Source of the DNA: Phycisphaerae bacterium
Lineage (GTDB): Bacteria > Planctomycetota > Phycisphaerae > UBA1845
Length of the DNA stretch: 64,000 nt
Assembly: GCA_029260135.1 (NCBI GenBank)
Contig: JAJDDV010000127.1
Span: 1 to 64,000, forward strand
Direction: 5' to 3'
This document shows, one piece after another, positions 42,581 to 50,373 of this stretch. The notes beneath the pieces were generated by a model. It did no database searches, was not told the origin of the DNA, and saw only the letters and a program-made list of their open reading frames with translations. Position 1 is the stretch's first letter, and each line of letters opens with the position of its first letter. Position numbers and translations under genes: made by a program.

Positions 42581-43091
42581 GCACGCGTTCATTTCGATCG
42601 GTTCCAACCTTGAGCCGGAGAGATACCTGCCACTGGCGGTGCGTGGGCTTCGCCGGATCGGGCGGCTGGTGGGGATCTCCGGGGTCCATCAAAGTCCGGC
42701 GGTTGGCTCGCAGCGGGGCCCCGACTTTCTCAATGCGGCCGTACGGGTTGAGACGGAGGCGTCACCACTTGACGTTCGACAGCGGCTCCGCGACATCGAG
42801 GTCGACCTGGGGCGCGAGCGGGAGGAAGACAAGTTTGCGCCTCGTACGATTGACCTTGATTTGTGTCTGTATGGGTCACTGGTGCTGTCGAGCCCCCAGG
42901 TGACGTTACCGCACCCGGAACTTATCGAACAGGCGTACGTGGCTGTTCCGATGGCACAGCTCGCTCCGGATCTCCCTCACCCGATCACGGGTGAGACGCT
43001 GAGATCGCTGGCGAATCGACTTGCGCTTCAGGTCGAGCTTGTGGAACGCTCGGACGTCGCCCTGACCCTGGAAGCCGACCGCGAGGTTTGA
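42573..43091 (+). CDS. folK: 2-amino-4-hydroxy-6-hydroxymethyldihydropteridine pyrophosphokinase
   Basis: HPPK, the step after FolB in folate synthesis. It has 172 residues if the TTG at 42573, which overlaps the end of folB by eight bases, is the start; no ATG is available near AFISIGSNLEP. It shows the family's GSNL..P motif, RGPDFLNAAVRVET and the metal-binding signature FAPRTIDLDLCLYG, followed by LPHPELIEQAYVAVPMAQLA. No folP follows, so the operon covers only these two folate steps. Confidence 0.87.
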   Translation: MSEHAFISIGSNLEPERYLPLAVRGLRRIGRLVGISGVHQSPAVGSQRGPDFLNAAVRVETEASPLDVRQRLRDIEVDLGREREEDKFAPRTIDLDLCLYGSLVLSSPQVTLPHPELIEQAYVAVPMAQLAPDLPHPITGETLRSLANRLALQVELVERSDVALTLEADREV

Positions 43092-43197
43092 GCTGCGCTT
43101 GTCGTCACCGCCGGGCATCGGTAGATTCAGGGCGGAGCGACCAGGCGATGGCCGTCTCCCCTGGAGTCTGATCTTGCCGGGAAGAGATTCGCTCACA

Positions 43198-44427
43198 ATG
43201 CCATTTGTCCGGCTTGATTCGATGCACTTGATCGTCGTCATGCTGTCGCTGGGTGTTGCGCACTCGGAGATCGCGGCCGACACGCGCGAGACGATCGCCG
43301 ACCCATCCGAGCGTCCTCGAGCCCGACAACTCGGCATCGTGATCGGAATCCTCCCGCCAGGGTCCTTGAACGCCATAACGGATGTCGACGGCGTTCGCGT
43401 TGGCCACACCACCAGGATTGAAGGTGAGAGCATCCGTACGGGGGTCACCGCGGTTCTCCCACATACCGGTAACCCGTTCCAGGAGAAGGTGCCCTCGGCG
43501 ATCGTCGTTGGAAACGGGTTCGGGAAGCTCGTGGGATCGACGCAGGTCGACGAGCTGGGCACGATGGAAACGCCGATCATCCTGACCAACACGCTTTCGA
43601 CCTTCGCGGCGGCGGATGCACTGGTGAGCTATGTGTTGTCTCTGGAGGGAAATGAAAAGGTCCGATCGGTCAACCCCGTCGTCGCGGAGACCAATGACGG
43701 TTATCTGAACGACATTCGCGCGCGACGTATCACCGCCGATGACGTCAGGTCGGCGATCGGTGCCGCTCGCGGCGGAGCGGTAGCGGAGGGTTGCGTCGGC
43801 GCAGGAACGGGAACGCGATGCCTTGGCTGGAAGGGTGGGATCGGCACGTCCTCCCGGCGCCTCCCGTCATCGCTGGGCGGCTATACGGTCGGTGTGTTGA
43901 CGCAAACGAACTTCGGTGGTGTTCTGACGGTGGCGGGTGCGCCGGTGGGAAGGGAGCTGGGCCGGTACTATCTGCAAGATGAGGTGAAACGCGATCTCCA
44001 CGAGGGCGGGTCGTGCGTCATGGTCGTGGCCACGGATGCACCACTGGACGCGCGGCAACTGCGCCGGTTGGCCAGTCGCGCCCTGCTGGGTCTGGCGGCT
44101 GTCGGGTCGCCCATGACGCACGGGAGCGGGGACTATGTGATCGCGTTTTCGACGGCGCGTGAGGTTCGCGTCCGAAGCGCGGCGGCCCCACGCACGGAGA
44201 CGCGCGTGCTTTTGCGCGAAGAGCGCCTGTCGCCGCTCTTTCAGGCGACGCGCGAGGCCACGGAAGAGGCGATCGTCAACAGCTTGTTGAGCGCGACCAC
44301 CGTTACCGGTCACCGCGGGCGTCGGTGTGCGTCGATTCCGATCGATCGAGTGGTCGACATCTGCAAACGATATGGTGTCATTCAACGGGTGGACGAAACG
44401 TCGAATGCCGGAGAGAGAGCCCCATGA
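43198..44427 (+). CDS. P1 family peptidase (DmpA/beta-aminopeptidase type), secreted
   Basis: N-terminal nucleophile hydrolase of the DmpA family, members of which remove N-terminal D-, beta- or small L-amino acids. It has 409 residues from ATG 43198 with a signal peptide (MHLIVVMLSLGVAHS) inside the first 30; ATG 43222 is also possible. Family motifs are AITDVDGVRVGHTT, VSYVLSLEGNEKVRSVNPVV, KGGIGTSSR, YTVGVLTQTNFGGVL and EGGSCVMVVATDAPLDARQL. The Gly-Ser there matches, as I recall, the self-cleavage site. It overlaps the M19 gene by four bases. Confidence 0.86.
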   Translation: MPFVRLDSMHLIVVMLSLGVAHSEIAADTRETIADPSERPRARQLGIVIGILPPGSLNAITDVDGVRVGHTTRIEGESIRTGVTAVLPHTGNPFQEKVPSAIVVGNGFGKLVGSTQVDELGTMETPIILTNTLSTFAAADALVSYVLSLEGNEKVRSVNPVVAETNDGYLNDIRARRITADDVRSAIGAARGGAVAEGCVGAGTGTRCLGWKGGIGTSSRRLPSSLGGYTVGVLTQTNFGGVLTVAGAPVGRELGRYYLQDEVKRDLHEGGSCVMVVATDAPLDARQLRRLASRALLGLAAVGSPMTHGSGDYVIAFSTAREVRVRSAAAPRTETRVLLREERLSPLFQATREATEEAIVNSLLSATTVTGHRGRRCASIPIDRVVDICKRYGVIQRVDETSNAGERAP

Positions 44428-45710
44428 AACGATCGATACGCTGTTTGGCGCTGGCCGCCTTGGTTTGTAGCGCCTGCCATGGTCCTTTGACCGGACAATA
44501 CCGCTATACGCCGGATGATTACGGAGGGGTCTCGGGATCGTCAGAGGCAGAGCAGACAGCGCTTGTCCGACTGACGCCGGAAGCGCTTCACCTTCATCAC
44601 AGCGCTTTGCTGATCGACGGCCACAACGACTTGCCCGACCTGATTCGTCGCAAGGGATCGTTTGAAGCGTTCGACATCGCACAGACGCAGCCGGACGGGC
44701 ACACCGACCTCGAGCGACTCCGCCGTGGCGGCGTTGGGGCTCAGTTCTGGTCGGCGTATGTCCCGACCTCGACGATCGAGGAGGGTGGGGGCGCGCGATT
44801 TGCGCTCGAGCAGATCGACCTCATCCACAGAATGGTCCAGAGGTACGCATACGCCATGGAGATGGCGTACACTGCGGACGACGTCGTGCGCATTCGGCGC
44901 AACGGGAAGATCGCGTCACTTATCGGGGTGGAGGGAGGACATGCGATTGAAGATTCGCTGGGCACAGTTCGGATGTTTCATCGCCTCGGTGTCCGATACA
45001 TCACACTTACCCATTCGAAGTCACACGGCTGGGCGGACTCTTGTGATGGCGAGCCGCGCCACGACGGGCTTTCACCCTTCGGCGAGGAGGTCATCCGGGA
45101 GATGAACCACGTGGGCATTCTCGCGGACATTTCGCACGTCTCGCACGAGACGATGCGCGACGTCCTCCGTGTGAGCCGTGCGCCGGTGATTGCGTCTCAC
45201 TCGAACGCCTACGCGGTTGCACCGCACCCCCGCAATGTACCCGATGATGTTCTGGGGCACATCGCCGACAACGGCGGCGTTGTCATGGTCGTCTTCTACT
45301 CCGGGTTTGTCGATCCGGAAGCGGCAAGGAAGTCTGGGGCCTATTGGGAGACGGTCGGAAAACTGCGAGACAAGTTCGACGACAAGGAAGAGGCGCGCAA
45401 AGCCGTACGCGACTACATGCGCCAACACCCACTTCCAAGGGGAACGGTGAAGACGTTGGTGGATCACATCGACCACATCGTACGGGTCGCGGGCATTGAT
45501 CATGTCGGGATCGGATCGGACTTTGACGGCTGCAGCAAACTACCGGTTCAGCTCGAGGACGTGTCGGGCTACCCTTTTATTACGCAGGAACTCTTGAATC
45601 GCGGATACGGTGAGGCGGACATTCGCAAGATCTTGGGCGAGAATGTCCTTCGAGCGTTACGGCGGGCGGAGGATGTCGCGCGTGGATTGGGCTCCAACGC
45701 GCGGCCCTGA
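44424..45710 (+). CDS. M19 family membrane dipeptidase
   Basis: Zinc dipeptidase of the renal dipeptidase family, 428 residues, with a signal peptide that is probably lipidated (LALAALVCSAC). Metal and active-site motifs: LLIDGHNDLPDLI (His-x-Asp), IGVEGGHAIEDSLGTVRMFH with the bridging Glu, THSKSHGWAD, VIASHSNAYAV and HIVRVAGIDHVGIGSDFDGC. All expected ligands are visible. Bacterial members often cleave D-containing dipeptides. The start overlaps the stop of the P1 peptidase gene as ATGA, so both are made together. Confidence 0.9.
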   Translation: MKRSIRCLALAALVCSACHGPLTGQYRYTPDDYGGVSGSSEAEQTALVRLTPEALHLHHSALLIDGHNDLPDLIRRKGSFEAFDIAQTQPDGHTDLERLRRGGVGAQFWSAYVPTSTIEEGGGARFALEQIDLIHRMVQRYAYAMEMAYTADDVVRIRRNGKIASLIGVEGGHAIEDSLGTVRMFHRLGVRYITLTHSKSHGWADSCDGEPRHDGLSPFGEEVIREMNHVGILADISHVSHETMRDVLRVSRAPVIASHSNAYAVAPHPRNVPDDVLGHIADNGGVVMVVFYSGFVDPEAARKSGAYWETVGKLRDKFDDKEEARKAVRDYMRQHPLPRGTVKTLVDHIDHIVRVAGIDHVGIGSDFDGCSKLPVQLEDVSGYPFITQELLNRGYGEADIRKILGENVLRALRRAEDVARGLGSNARP

Positions 45711-45730
45711 ACGTCTGGAGGAATAGGACG

Positions 45731-46087
45731 ATGCAAAGAATGTCGTTACATTTCGCAACCGTCATCTCCTTGCTCGCGCTGTCGGGTTGCAGTATCGCCG
45801 GGTCGTGGAAAACCGTACAGGTTGATCCGCCGTGGGTACCGTTTCCGGTCGAGACGATGACGCTCGATCCGGACAACAACTTCACGACCACCTGGAACCA
45901 GAACGGTGCGGATCGCACGGCGACCGGGCGGTACAAGTGGAACGGTCGCACGCTCGAAATCGCTCGCCAGGGGTTTGAGCCGCGCGTCTACCAAGCGCGC
46001 CTCCGAATGGATGGCAAGCTCGTCATGACCCTCGAACAGAACAACGCCAAGGTCACTGCCACATTGGAGAGGCAGACCGATCCATAA
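45731..46087 (+). CDS. Small lipoprotein of unknown function
   Basis: A 118-residue lipoprotein with the lipobox LLALSGC and a mature part of about 98 residues that looks all-beta (FPVETMTLDPDNNFTTTWNQ, TATGRYKWNGRTLEIARQG), similar to small lipocalin-like or copper-resistance-like barrels, though I cannot name a family. A GGAGG sequence lies nine bases before ATG 45731. It is 20 bases after the M19 gene and probably the last gene of the P1-M19 operon. Confidence 0.7.
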   Translation: MQRMSLHFATVISLLALSGCSIAGSWKTVQVDPPWVPFPVETMTLDPDNNFTTTWNQNGADRTATGRYKWNGRTLEIARQGFEPRVYQARLRMDGKLVMTLEQNNAKVTATLERQTDP

Positions 46088-46115
46088 CGAACCCGTCTCG
46101 TAGATTCGCTAACCC

Positions 46116-46850
46116 GTGCTCAACGGCATCATCAATCTCAACAAGCCGGTCGGCATCACGTCGGCCAAGGCGCTCTATCGCGTCCGTTCCATCACCGGTC
46201 AGCGCAAGAGCGGACACGCCGGAACGCTGGATCGCTGCGCGTCGGGCGTACTCGTCCTGTGCCTCGGAAAAGCGACCAAGCTGGTCGAATCGATCATGGA
46301 TCAGCCCAAGGTCTACCGCGCCGTCGCTCACCTGGACGTCACCAGCGAGAGCTACGACAGTGATCAGGCGCCGGTCCCTGTGGAAAACTGCACCGAACCG
46401 ACCGGCGGACTTCTTCGCGACGCGATGACCGCGTTCGAAGGCGAGATCGAGCAAGTCCCGCCCCGTATCAGTGCCGTCAAGGTCGCCGGCGTCCCGGCCT
46501 ACAAGCGGACCCGCCGGCAGGAGGACGTCATTCTTCGCCCAAAGCCTGTACAGATCTACTGGGTCCACATTCACCGCTATGCGTGGCCCCGGCTCGATTT
46601 CGAGCTCTGCTGCGGGCGCGGCACTTATGTGCGCGCCCTCATCCGGGACCTGGGAAGCAAGCTCGGAACCGGTGGATGTCTGACGTCCCTGGTCCGCAGT
46701 CGTGTGGGTCCTTTCACGCTGGAAAGCAGTTGGTCGCCGGAGACACTGGAAACCGCCGGTGGCCCCGAAGATTACCTGATCGAGCTGGAAGACGCCCGCG
46801 CCCGACTCGATCCAGCCGCGATCACCATTCCCGATCGCCCGAGCGAGTAG
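46116..46850 (+). CDS. truB: tRNA pseudouridine(55) synthase TruB
   Basis: Makes pseudouridine at position 55 in the T-loop of tRNAs. It has 244 residues from GTG at 46116. It starts GIINLNKPVGITSAKALYRV and contains KSGHAGTLDRCASGVLVLCL with the catalytic Asp; the usual Pro after Asp is Arg here. VPPRISAVKVAGVPAYKRTR and GRGTYVRALIRDLGSKLGTG complete the family core. It lacks a clear C-terminal PUA domain, as in shorter TruB forms. It is not next to rbfA or infB, its frequent partners. Confidence 0.9.
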   Translation: MLNGIINLNKPVGITSAKALYRVRSITGQRKSGHAGTLDRCASGVLVLCLGKATKLVESIMDQPKVYRAVAHLDVTSESYDSDQAPVPVENCTEPTGGLLRDAMTAFEGEIEQVPPRISAVKVAGVPAYKRTRRQEDVILRPKPVQIYWVHIHRYAWPRLDFELCCGRGTYVRALIRDLGSKLGTGGCLTSLVRSRVGPFTLESSWSPETLETAGGPEDYLIELEDARARLDPAAITIPDRPSE

Positions 46851-47057
46851 ACCACCAGTCTTGAGGTCAGTTCGCCGCCTCCAGCCGGAAGGTCGCCCCA
46901 CCGTGCGTGGCACGCGGCTTGCAGACTGAGTCCCCGGGCGGGTCATGCGCCGGTTGCGGAATCGGTGCACCGTCTTGGCGATCCCCGGCCTCGGCGGTAC
47001 GATCCCCGTTCGTTCACCGTGGGAGAATCACGTACGACCGTCACAAAGGAACCTACC

Positions 47058-48002
47058 ATGAAGCGCGCGAAAATCACCGTCGTCGGAGCCGGGAACGTTG
47101 GGGCGAGCTGTGCCGTCTTCGCAGCCCAGCAGGAGCTGGGCGACGTGGTCCTGATCGACATTCCTGACTTCGCCGACAAGACGGCCGGAAAGGCCCTCGA
47201 TCTCGCCCAGTGCGGACCGGTCCAACGGTTCGACGCCAACATCGTCGGAACAGCCGACTACAAGCACGCCGAGGGCAGCGACGTCGTGATCATCACCGCC
47301 GGCATTCCGCGCAAACCGGGTATGAGCCGTGACGACCTGATCCAGACCAACGTCAAGATCGTGAGCAGCGTTTCCGAGCGGATTGTCAAGGTCGCGCCGG
47401 AAGCGGTCCTGATCATCGTCTCCAACCCGCTCGATGCGATGGTCTACACGGCCTGGAAAACGACAGACTTCCCCACCCATCGCGTCATCGGCCAGGCCGG
47501 CTGCCTCGACATTGCACGCTACCGCACCTTCATCGCAATGGAACTCGGCTGCAGCATCGAAGACATCACGGCGCTGCTGATGGGCGGTCACGGCGACGAC
47601 ATGGTTCCGCTACCGCGTTATACCTCCGTAGCGGGCATCCCGGTAACGCAGCTCATTGGGGCCGCACGGCTGGAGGAAATCATCCAACGCGCCAAGGTCG
47701 GCGGCGGCGAGATCGTCAAGCTGATGGGCACCAGCGCCTACTATGCACCCGCGGCCGGGTCTGTTCAGATGGCCGAAGCCATCATCAAAGACAAGAAGCG
47801 CATCCTCCCCTGTGCCGCCTTCTGTGACAGTGAGTACGGCGTCGGCGGATACTTCGTCGGCGTTCCCTGCGTGCTTGGCAGCGGCGGTGTCGAAAAGGTC
47901 ATCGAGGTCGAGCTGGACGGTAATGAACGCAAACAGCTTACCGCCAGTGTCGAACACGTGAAGGAACTCGTCGGAATCGCCGACGGATTCATGAAGGGCT
48001 AG
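47058..48002 (+). CDS. mdh: Malate dehydrogenase (LDH-like, NAD-dependent)
   Basis: TCA-cycle enzyme oxidising malate to oxaloacetate. It has 314 residues with the Rossmann motif VVGAGNVGASCA, substrate Arg in GIPRKPGMSRDDLIQTN, IIVSNPLDAMVY, catalytic His in MGGHGDDMVPLPRYTSVAGI and the C-terminal GGVEKVIEVELDGNERKQL. The Arg in RKPGMSR fits malate rather than lactate as substrate. The ATG at 47058 follows AAAGGA. A hairpin shared with the convergent gene ends the transcript. Confidence 0.93.
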   Translation: MKRAKITVVGAGNVGASCAVFAAQQELGDVVLIDIPDFADKTAGKALDLAQCGPVQRFDANIVGTADYKHAEGSDVVIITAGIPRKPGMSRDDLIQTNVKIVSSVSERIVKVAPEAVLIIVSNPLDAMVYTAWKTTDFPTHRVIGQAGCLDIARYRTFIAMELGCSIEDITALLMGGHGDDMVPLPRYTSVAGIPVTQLIGAARLEEIIQRAKVGGGEIVKLMGTSAYYAPAAGSVQMAEAIIKDKKRILPCAAFCDSEYGVGGYFVGVPCVLGSGGVEKVIEVELDGNERKQLTASVEHVKELVGIADGFMKG

Positions 48003-48131
48003 AGCAAGCTCTATTCAAGTGTAGCATCTTGAACGACTCCGCACGCGGGGAACACGGCACTTTCCCCGCTGCGCTTGAGCGTTACACGCTATAGCGACGG
48101 CGGGCCTCGAATTCTGACGGATTGAATCAAG

Positions 48132-48164
48132 AGAAACGCCGAGGGTGATCCTCGGCGTTTCTTT
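48132..48164. terminator. Bidirectional terminator between mdh and the GH13 homologue
   Basis: A perfect 13-bp stem (48132-48144 with 48150-48162, five-base loop) has A-rich and T-rich edges, so it works in both directions. It lies 130 bases past mdh and 80 past the convergent gene. Confidence 0.88.
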
Positions 48165-48242
48165 ATGCGCCATGCCGACGGTCCGGACATTACGGCCCGG
48201 ACAACGCCGGTCCAGTCGTTCCGAATCCTTATCGACCCTGCT

Positions 48243-50048
48243 CTAGCGATCCTGCCGCAGAATGAACCGAACAGACATCGGGTTGATCCACACGCGAACC
48301 AGCCCCTCGAAACTGACCTGCTGCTTGCTGCCGCCCATGCGAAGCGGCGGGATCTCGCCCGGTGCCGTGCGGGGCTTTCGTGCCGAGGCGCTCGGCGTGA
48401 TGTGCGGCGTAAAAAGCCCGACGATCTCGCCAGGCTTCCCCACCGGCACCATGACCTTCTGCTTCGTTCCGCCATAGTTCATCACGAGCACGACCTCTTT
48501 GCCGGGCATCGTCCGCGCGGCAGCCAGCACCCTTTTCCTTTCATTCGTAATAAGCGTGCGAAACATGCCGCGACGAAGCGGCTCGTCGACGTCGCGACGA
48601 AGGTGTAACCACTGGATGAGTGACGCGAAGTCACTGCGATAGCCCGAGGCCTTGGTTTGCTTGCCGGGCAGATCGTCCCACCACATCGGAGCCCGGGCCG
48701 ATTCCCCCCGCGGGCCTGCCATTCCCACTTCATCGCCGTAGTAGGTCATCGGCACGCCCGGCAGAAAATGCTGGAGGATCGTCGCCAGCTTCCAGCGAAC
48801 GTTGAGATCCCCGGCTTTCGCATTCGTTTCGTCGCCTCCGGAGGATTTGAGAACGCCGAGGACTTTGCGGGCTCGACCGGAAACCGAGCCACTCAGAGGG
48901 TTTACGGAGAGAGATGGCGGTGGCTCCTGACCGGTCTGCAACGCCTCTAACCGCGCGAAGTGTCTAGAGAGTGTGAGCAACGGCTTCTGCGCTTCGTTAG
49001 GTTCCGGACCGCAAGGATCAAAGAGCTGAAGAACGGCGGTGCCTCCATCGAGATTAAACATGGCGTCGAACCTGCTTCGCCGCCACGCGTCACCTTCAGC
49101 ATCCCGAACGTAACGGGCTGTCATCGCGTCGCGGTTGAGCTTTCTGACATGCTGAGTCCATCGCTTCCAGAGACCCTTCGGAATCCGCTTGCTCGAATGC
49201 ACCCAACCGTCGATCCCATCAGACGGATTGCCGTCGCCATTCGGGTCCATCCACCGCTTGGCGATCGCCAATAGGTGACGCTCTACTCCTGGCGCTAGAC
49301 CACCATCGGTTAGCCGTAGATCGACGTAACCGGATCTGGGGACGATATCGACGACCGCTGACACGTCCTCGGAGTGCTTGCCGACCCAATCGCGATGCTT
49401 TCCGGTCCGGCCGCCATCATGCCACGCCCAGAAGTCCTCGCCGACGCGCTCGAACATCACGTGAACGACGACACGAAACCCCTGCTCGTGTGCCACCTTT
49501 ACGAAGTCCAGGAACGCGCGATCGCTCTCGGTGAACTTCCACGTTCTGGGATCCTCGGTTTCACCGGTGATCTTCTCGAGACTGTTCTTGACACCGAGCG
49601 AATCGTCGATGTGCCGCCAGTCTGACACATAGAACTTGTGTTCCGACTCGGCCTGGAAGACCGGCGACAGGCACAGCGTGTTGACGCCAAGCGATTTCAG
49701 ATAAGGGAGTTTCGAACGCAGACCACGAAGATCACCGCCATATCGTCGCTCGTGGACAGCCTTCGGCGGATCGGTTCCAACAGATGCGTCGGAAGACTGC
49801 CATTTCGCCGTCCATGGAAGCGTGCCCTCCGGGTCGTTCGCCGGATCACCGTTACGGAACCGAGGGAGGACAACGTAGTACCACTTCGAGTCGCCAAGCC
49901 AATCTGGCGGGGATGTTCGAACGTCTGCCTTCGGCGATGCAGCCGCAGGTTTGACCGGCTCGCGCGACACGGGCGGCTCCGTCTCCGCCTGTCCCGCCGT
50001 CAAAGCAAACAACGAAACCAACCGTGCGATCTTCAGTGATCCGTTCAT
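48243..50048 (-). CDS. Secreted GH13 alpha-amylase homologue without catalytic residues
   Basis: A 601-residue protein with a signal peptide and the scaffold of a GH13 cyclomaltodextrinase/neopullulanase: YGGDLRGLRSKLPYLKSLGV, NTLCLSPVFQ, WMDPNGDGNPSDGIDGW, LPGVPMTYYGDEVGMAG and a C-terminal beta domain. The catalytic motifs are lost. Region I reads HVMFERVG instead of D-x-x-x-N-H. In region II the expected R-x-D after DGIDGW is VHS (Val283, Ser285), and region III has Arg312 where the acid/base Glu belongs. The frame is intact, so this is probably a binding protein or pseudoenzyme, not a decayed gene. Confidence 0.82.
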   Translation of the reverse strand: MNGSLKIARLVSLFALTAGQAETEPPVSREPVKPAAASPKADVRTSPPDWLGDSKWYYVVLPRFRNGDPANDPEGTLPWTAKWQSSDASVGTDPPKAVHERRYGGDLRGLRSKLPYLKSLGVNTLCLSPVFQAESEHKFYVSDWRHIDDSLGVKNSLEKITGETEDPRTWKFTESDRAFLDFVKVAHEQGFRVVVHVMFERVGEDFWAWHDGGRTGKHRDWVGKHSEDVSAVVDIVPRSGYVDLRLTDGGLAPGVERHLLAIAKRWMDPNGDGNPSDGIDGWVHSSKRIPKGLWKRWTQHVRKLNRDAMTARYVRDAEGDAWRRSRFDAMFNLDGGTAVLQLFDPCGPEPNEAQKPLLTLSRHFARLEALQTGQEPPPSLSVNPLSGSVSGRARKVLGVLKSSGGDETNAKAGDLNVRWKLATILQHFLPGVPMTYYGDEVGMAGPRGESARAPMWWDDLPGKQTKASGYRSDFASLIQWLHLRRDVDEPLRRGMFRTLITNERKRVLAAARTMPGKEVVLVMNYGGTKQKVMVPVGKPGEIVGLFTPHITPSASARKPRTAPGEIPPLRMGGSKQQVSFEGLVRVWINPMSVRFILRQDR

Positions 50049-50373
50049 CGTGGCGCCTTCACATCGTGGAACAACAACATCCCCCAAGCGTCTCACCCGC
50101 TTGTCAGCGAGAGGCCCATCTATCTGAACCGCGCCGGACGGGAATCAAACCCGCGACCCTCGGATGAAGACCCGACGCCCCGGAGCGCTAAGTGTAGATG
50201 CAACAAAGACCCACGCCAACCCACCCGGAACGTTTATCAAGGAGCATACCGACTGCGTGCAAGATTGCCTCACGCATTCCTTCCGGCTCGGGGTACGGGT
50301 TACCCGGAAAGAGAGGAAGGCATCTACGACCGGCCGCTCGGAGACACGTTGCCTGACTGGGGGGCGGATGCGC
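50049..50373. other. Intergenic region, 325 bases
   Basis: The spacer between the GH13 homologue and the beta-helix gene contains the tRNA-like fragment listed separately. I see no protein gene. Confidence 0.5.
50130..50190 (-). pseudogene. tRNA-like 3' fragment
   Basis: Read on the minus strand, the segment has an anticodon-like arm (TCGGG, a six-base loop, TCCGA), a good T-arm (GCGGGTTTGATTCCCGT) and a 3' acceptor strand CCGGCGC, the same as that of the tRNA-Arg 3 kb away. The matching 5' acceptor GCGCCGG and a normal D-arm are absent, and the anticodon loop is one base short. It looks like a decayed or recombined tRNA gene. Confidence 0.5.

Noticed and set aside
46053-46970. Minus-strand frame of 305 codons opposite truB
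   Set aside because: The truB motifs on the plus strand explain the region; the antisense frame has no motif.
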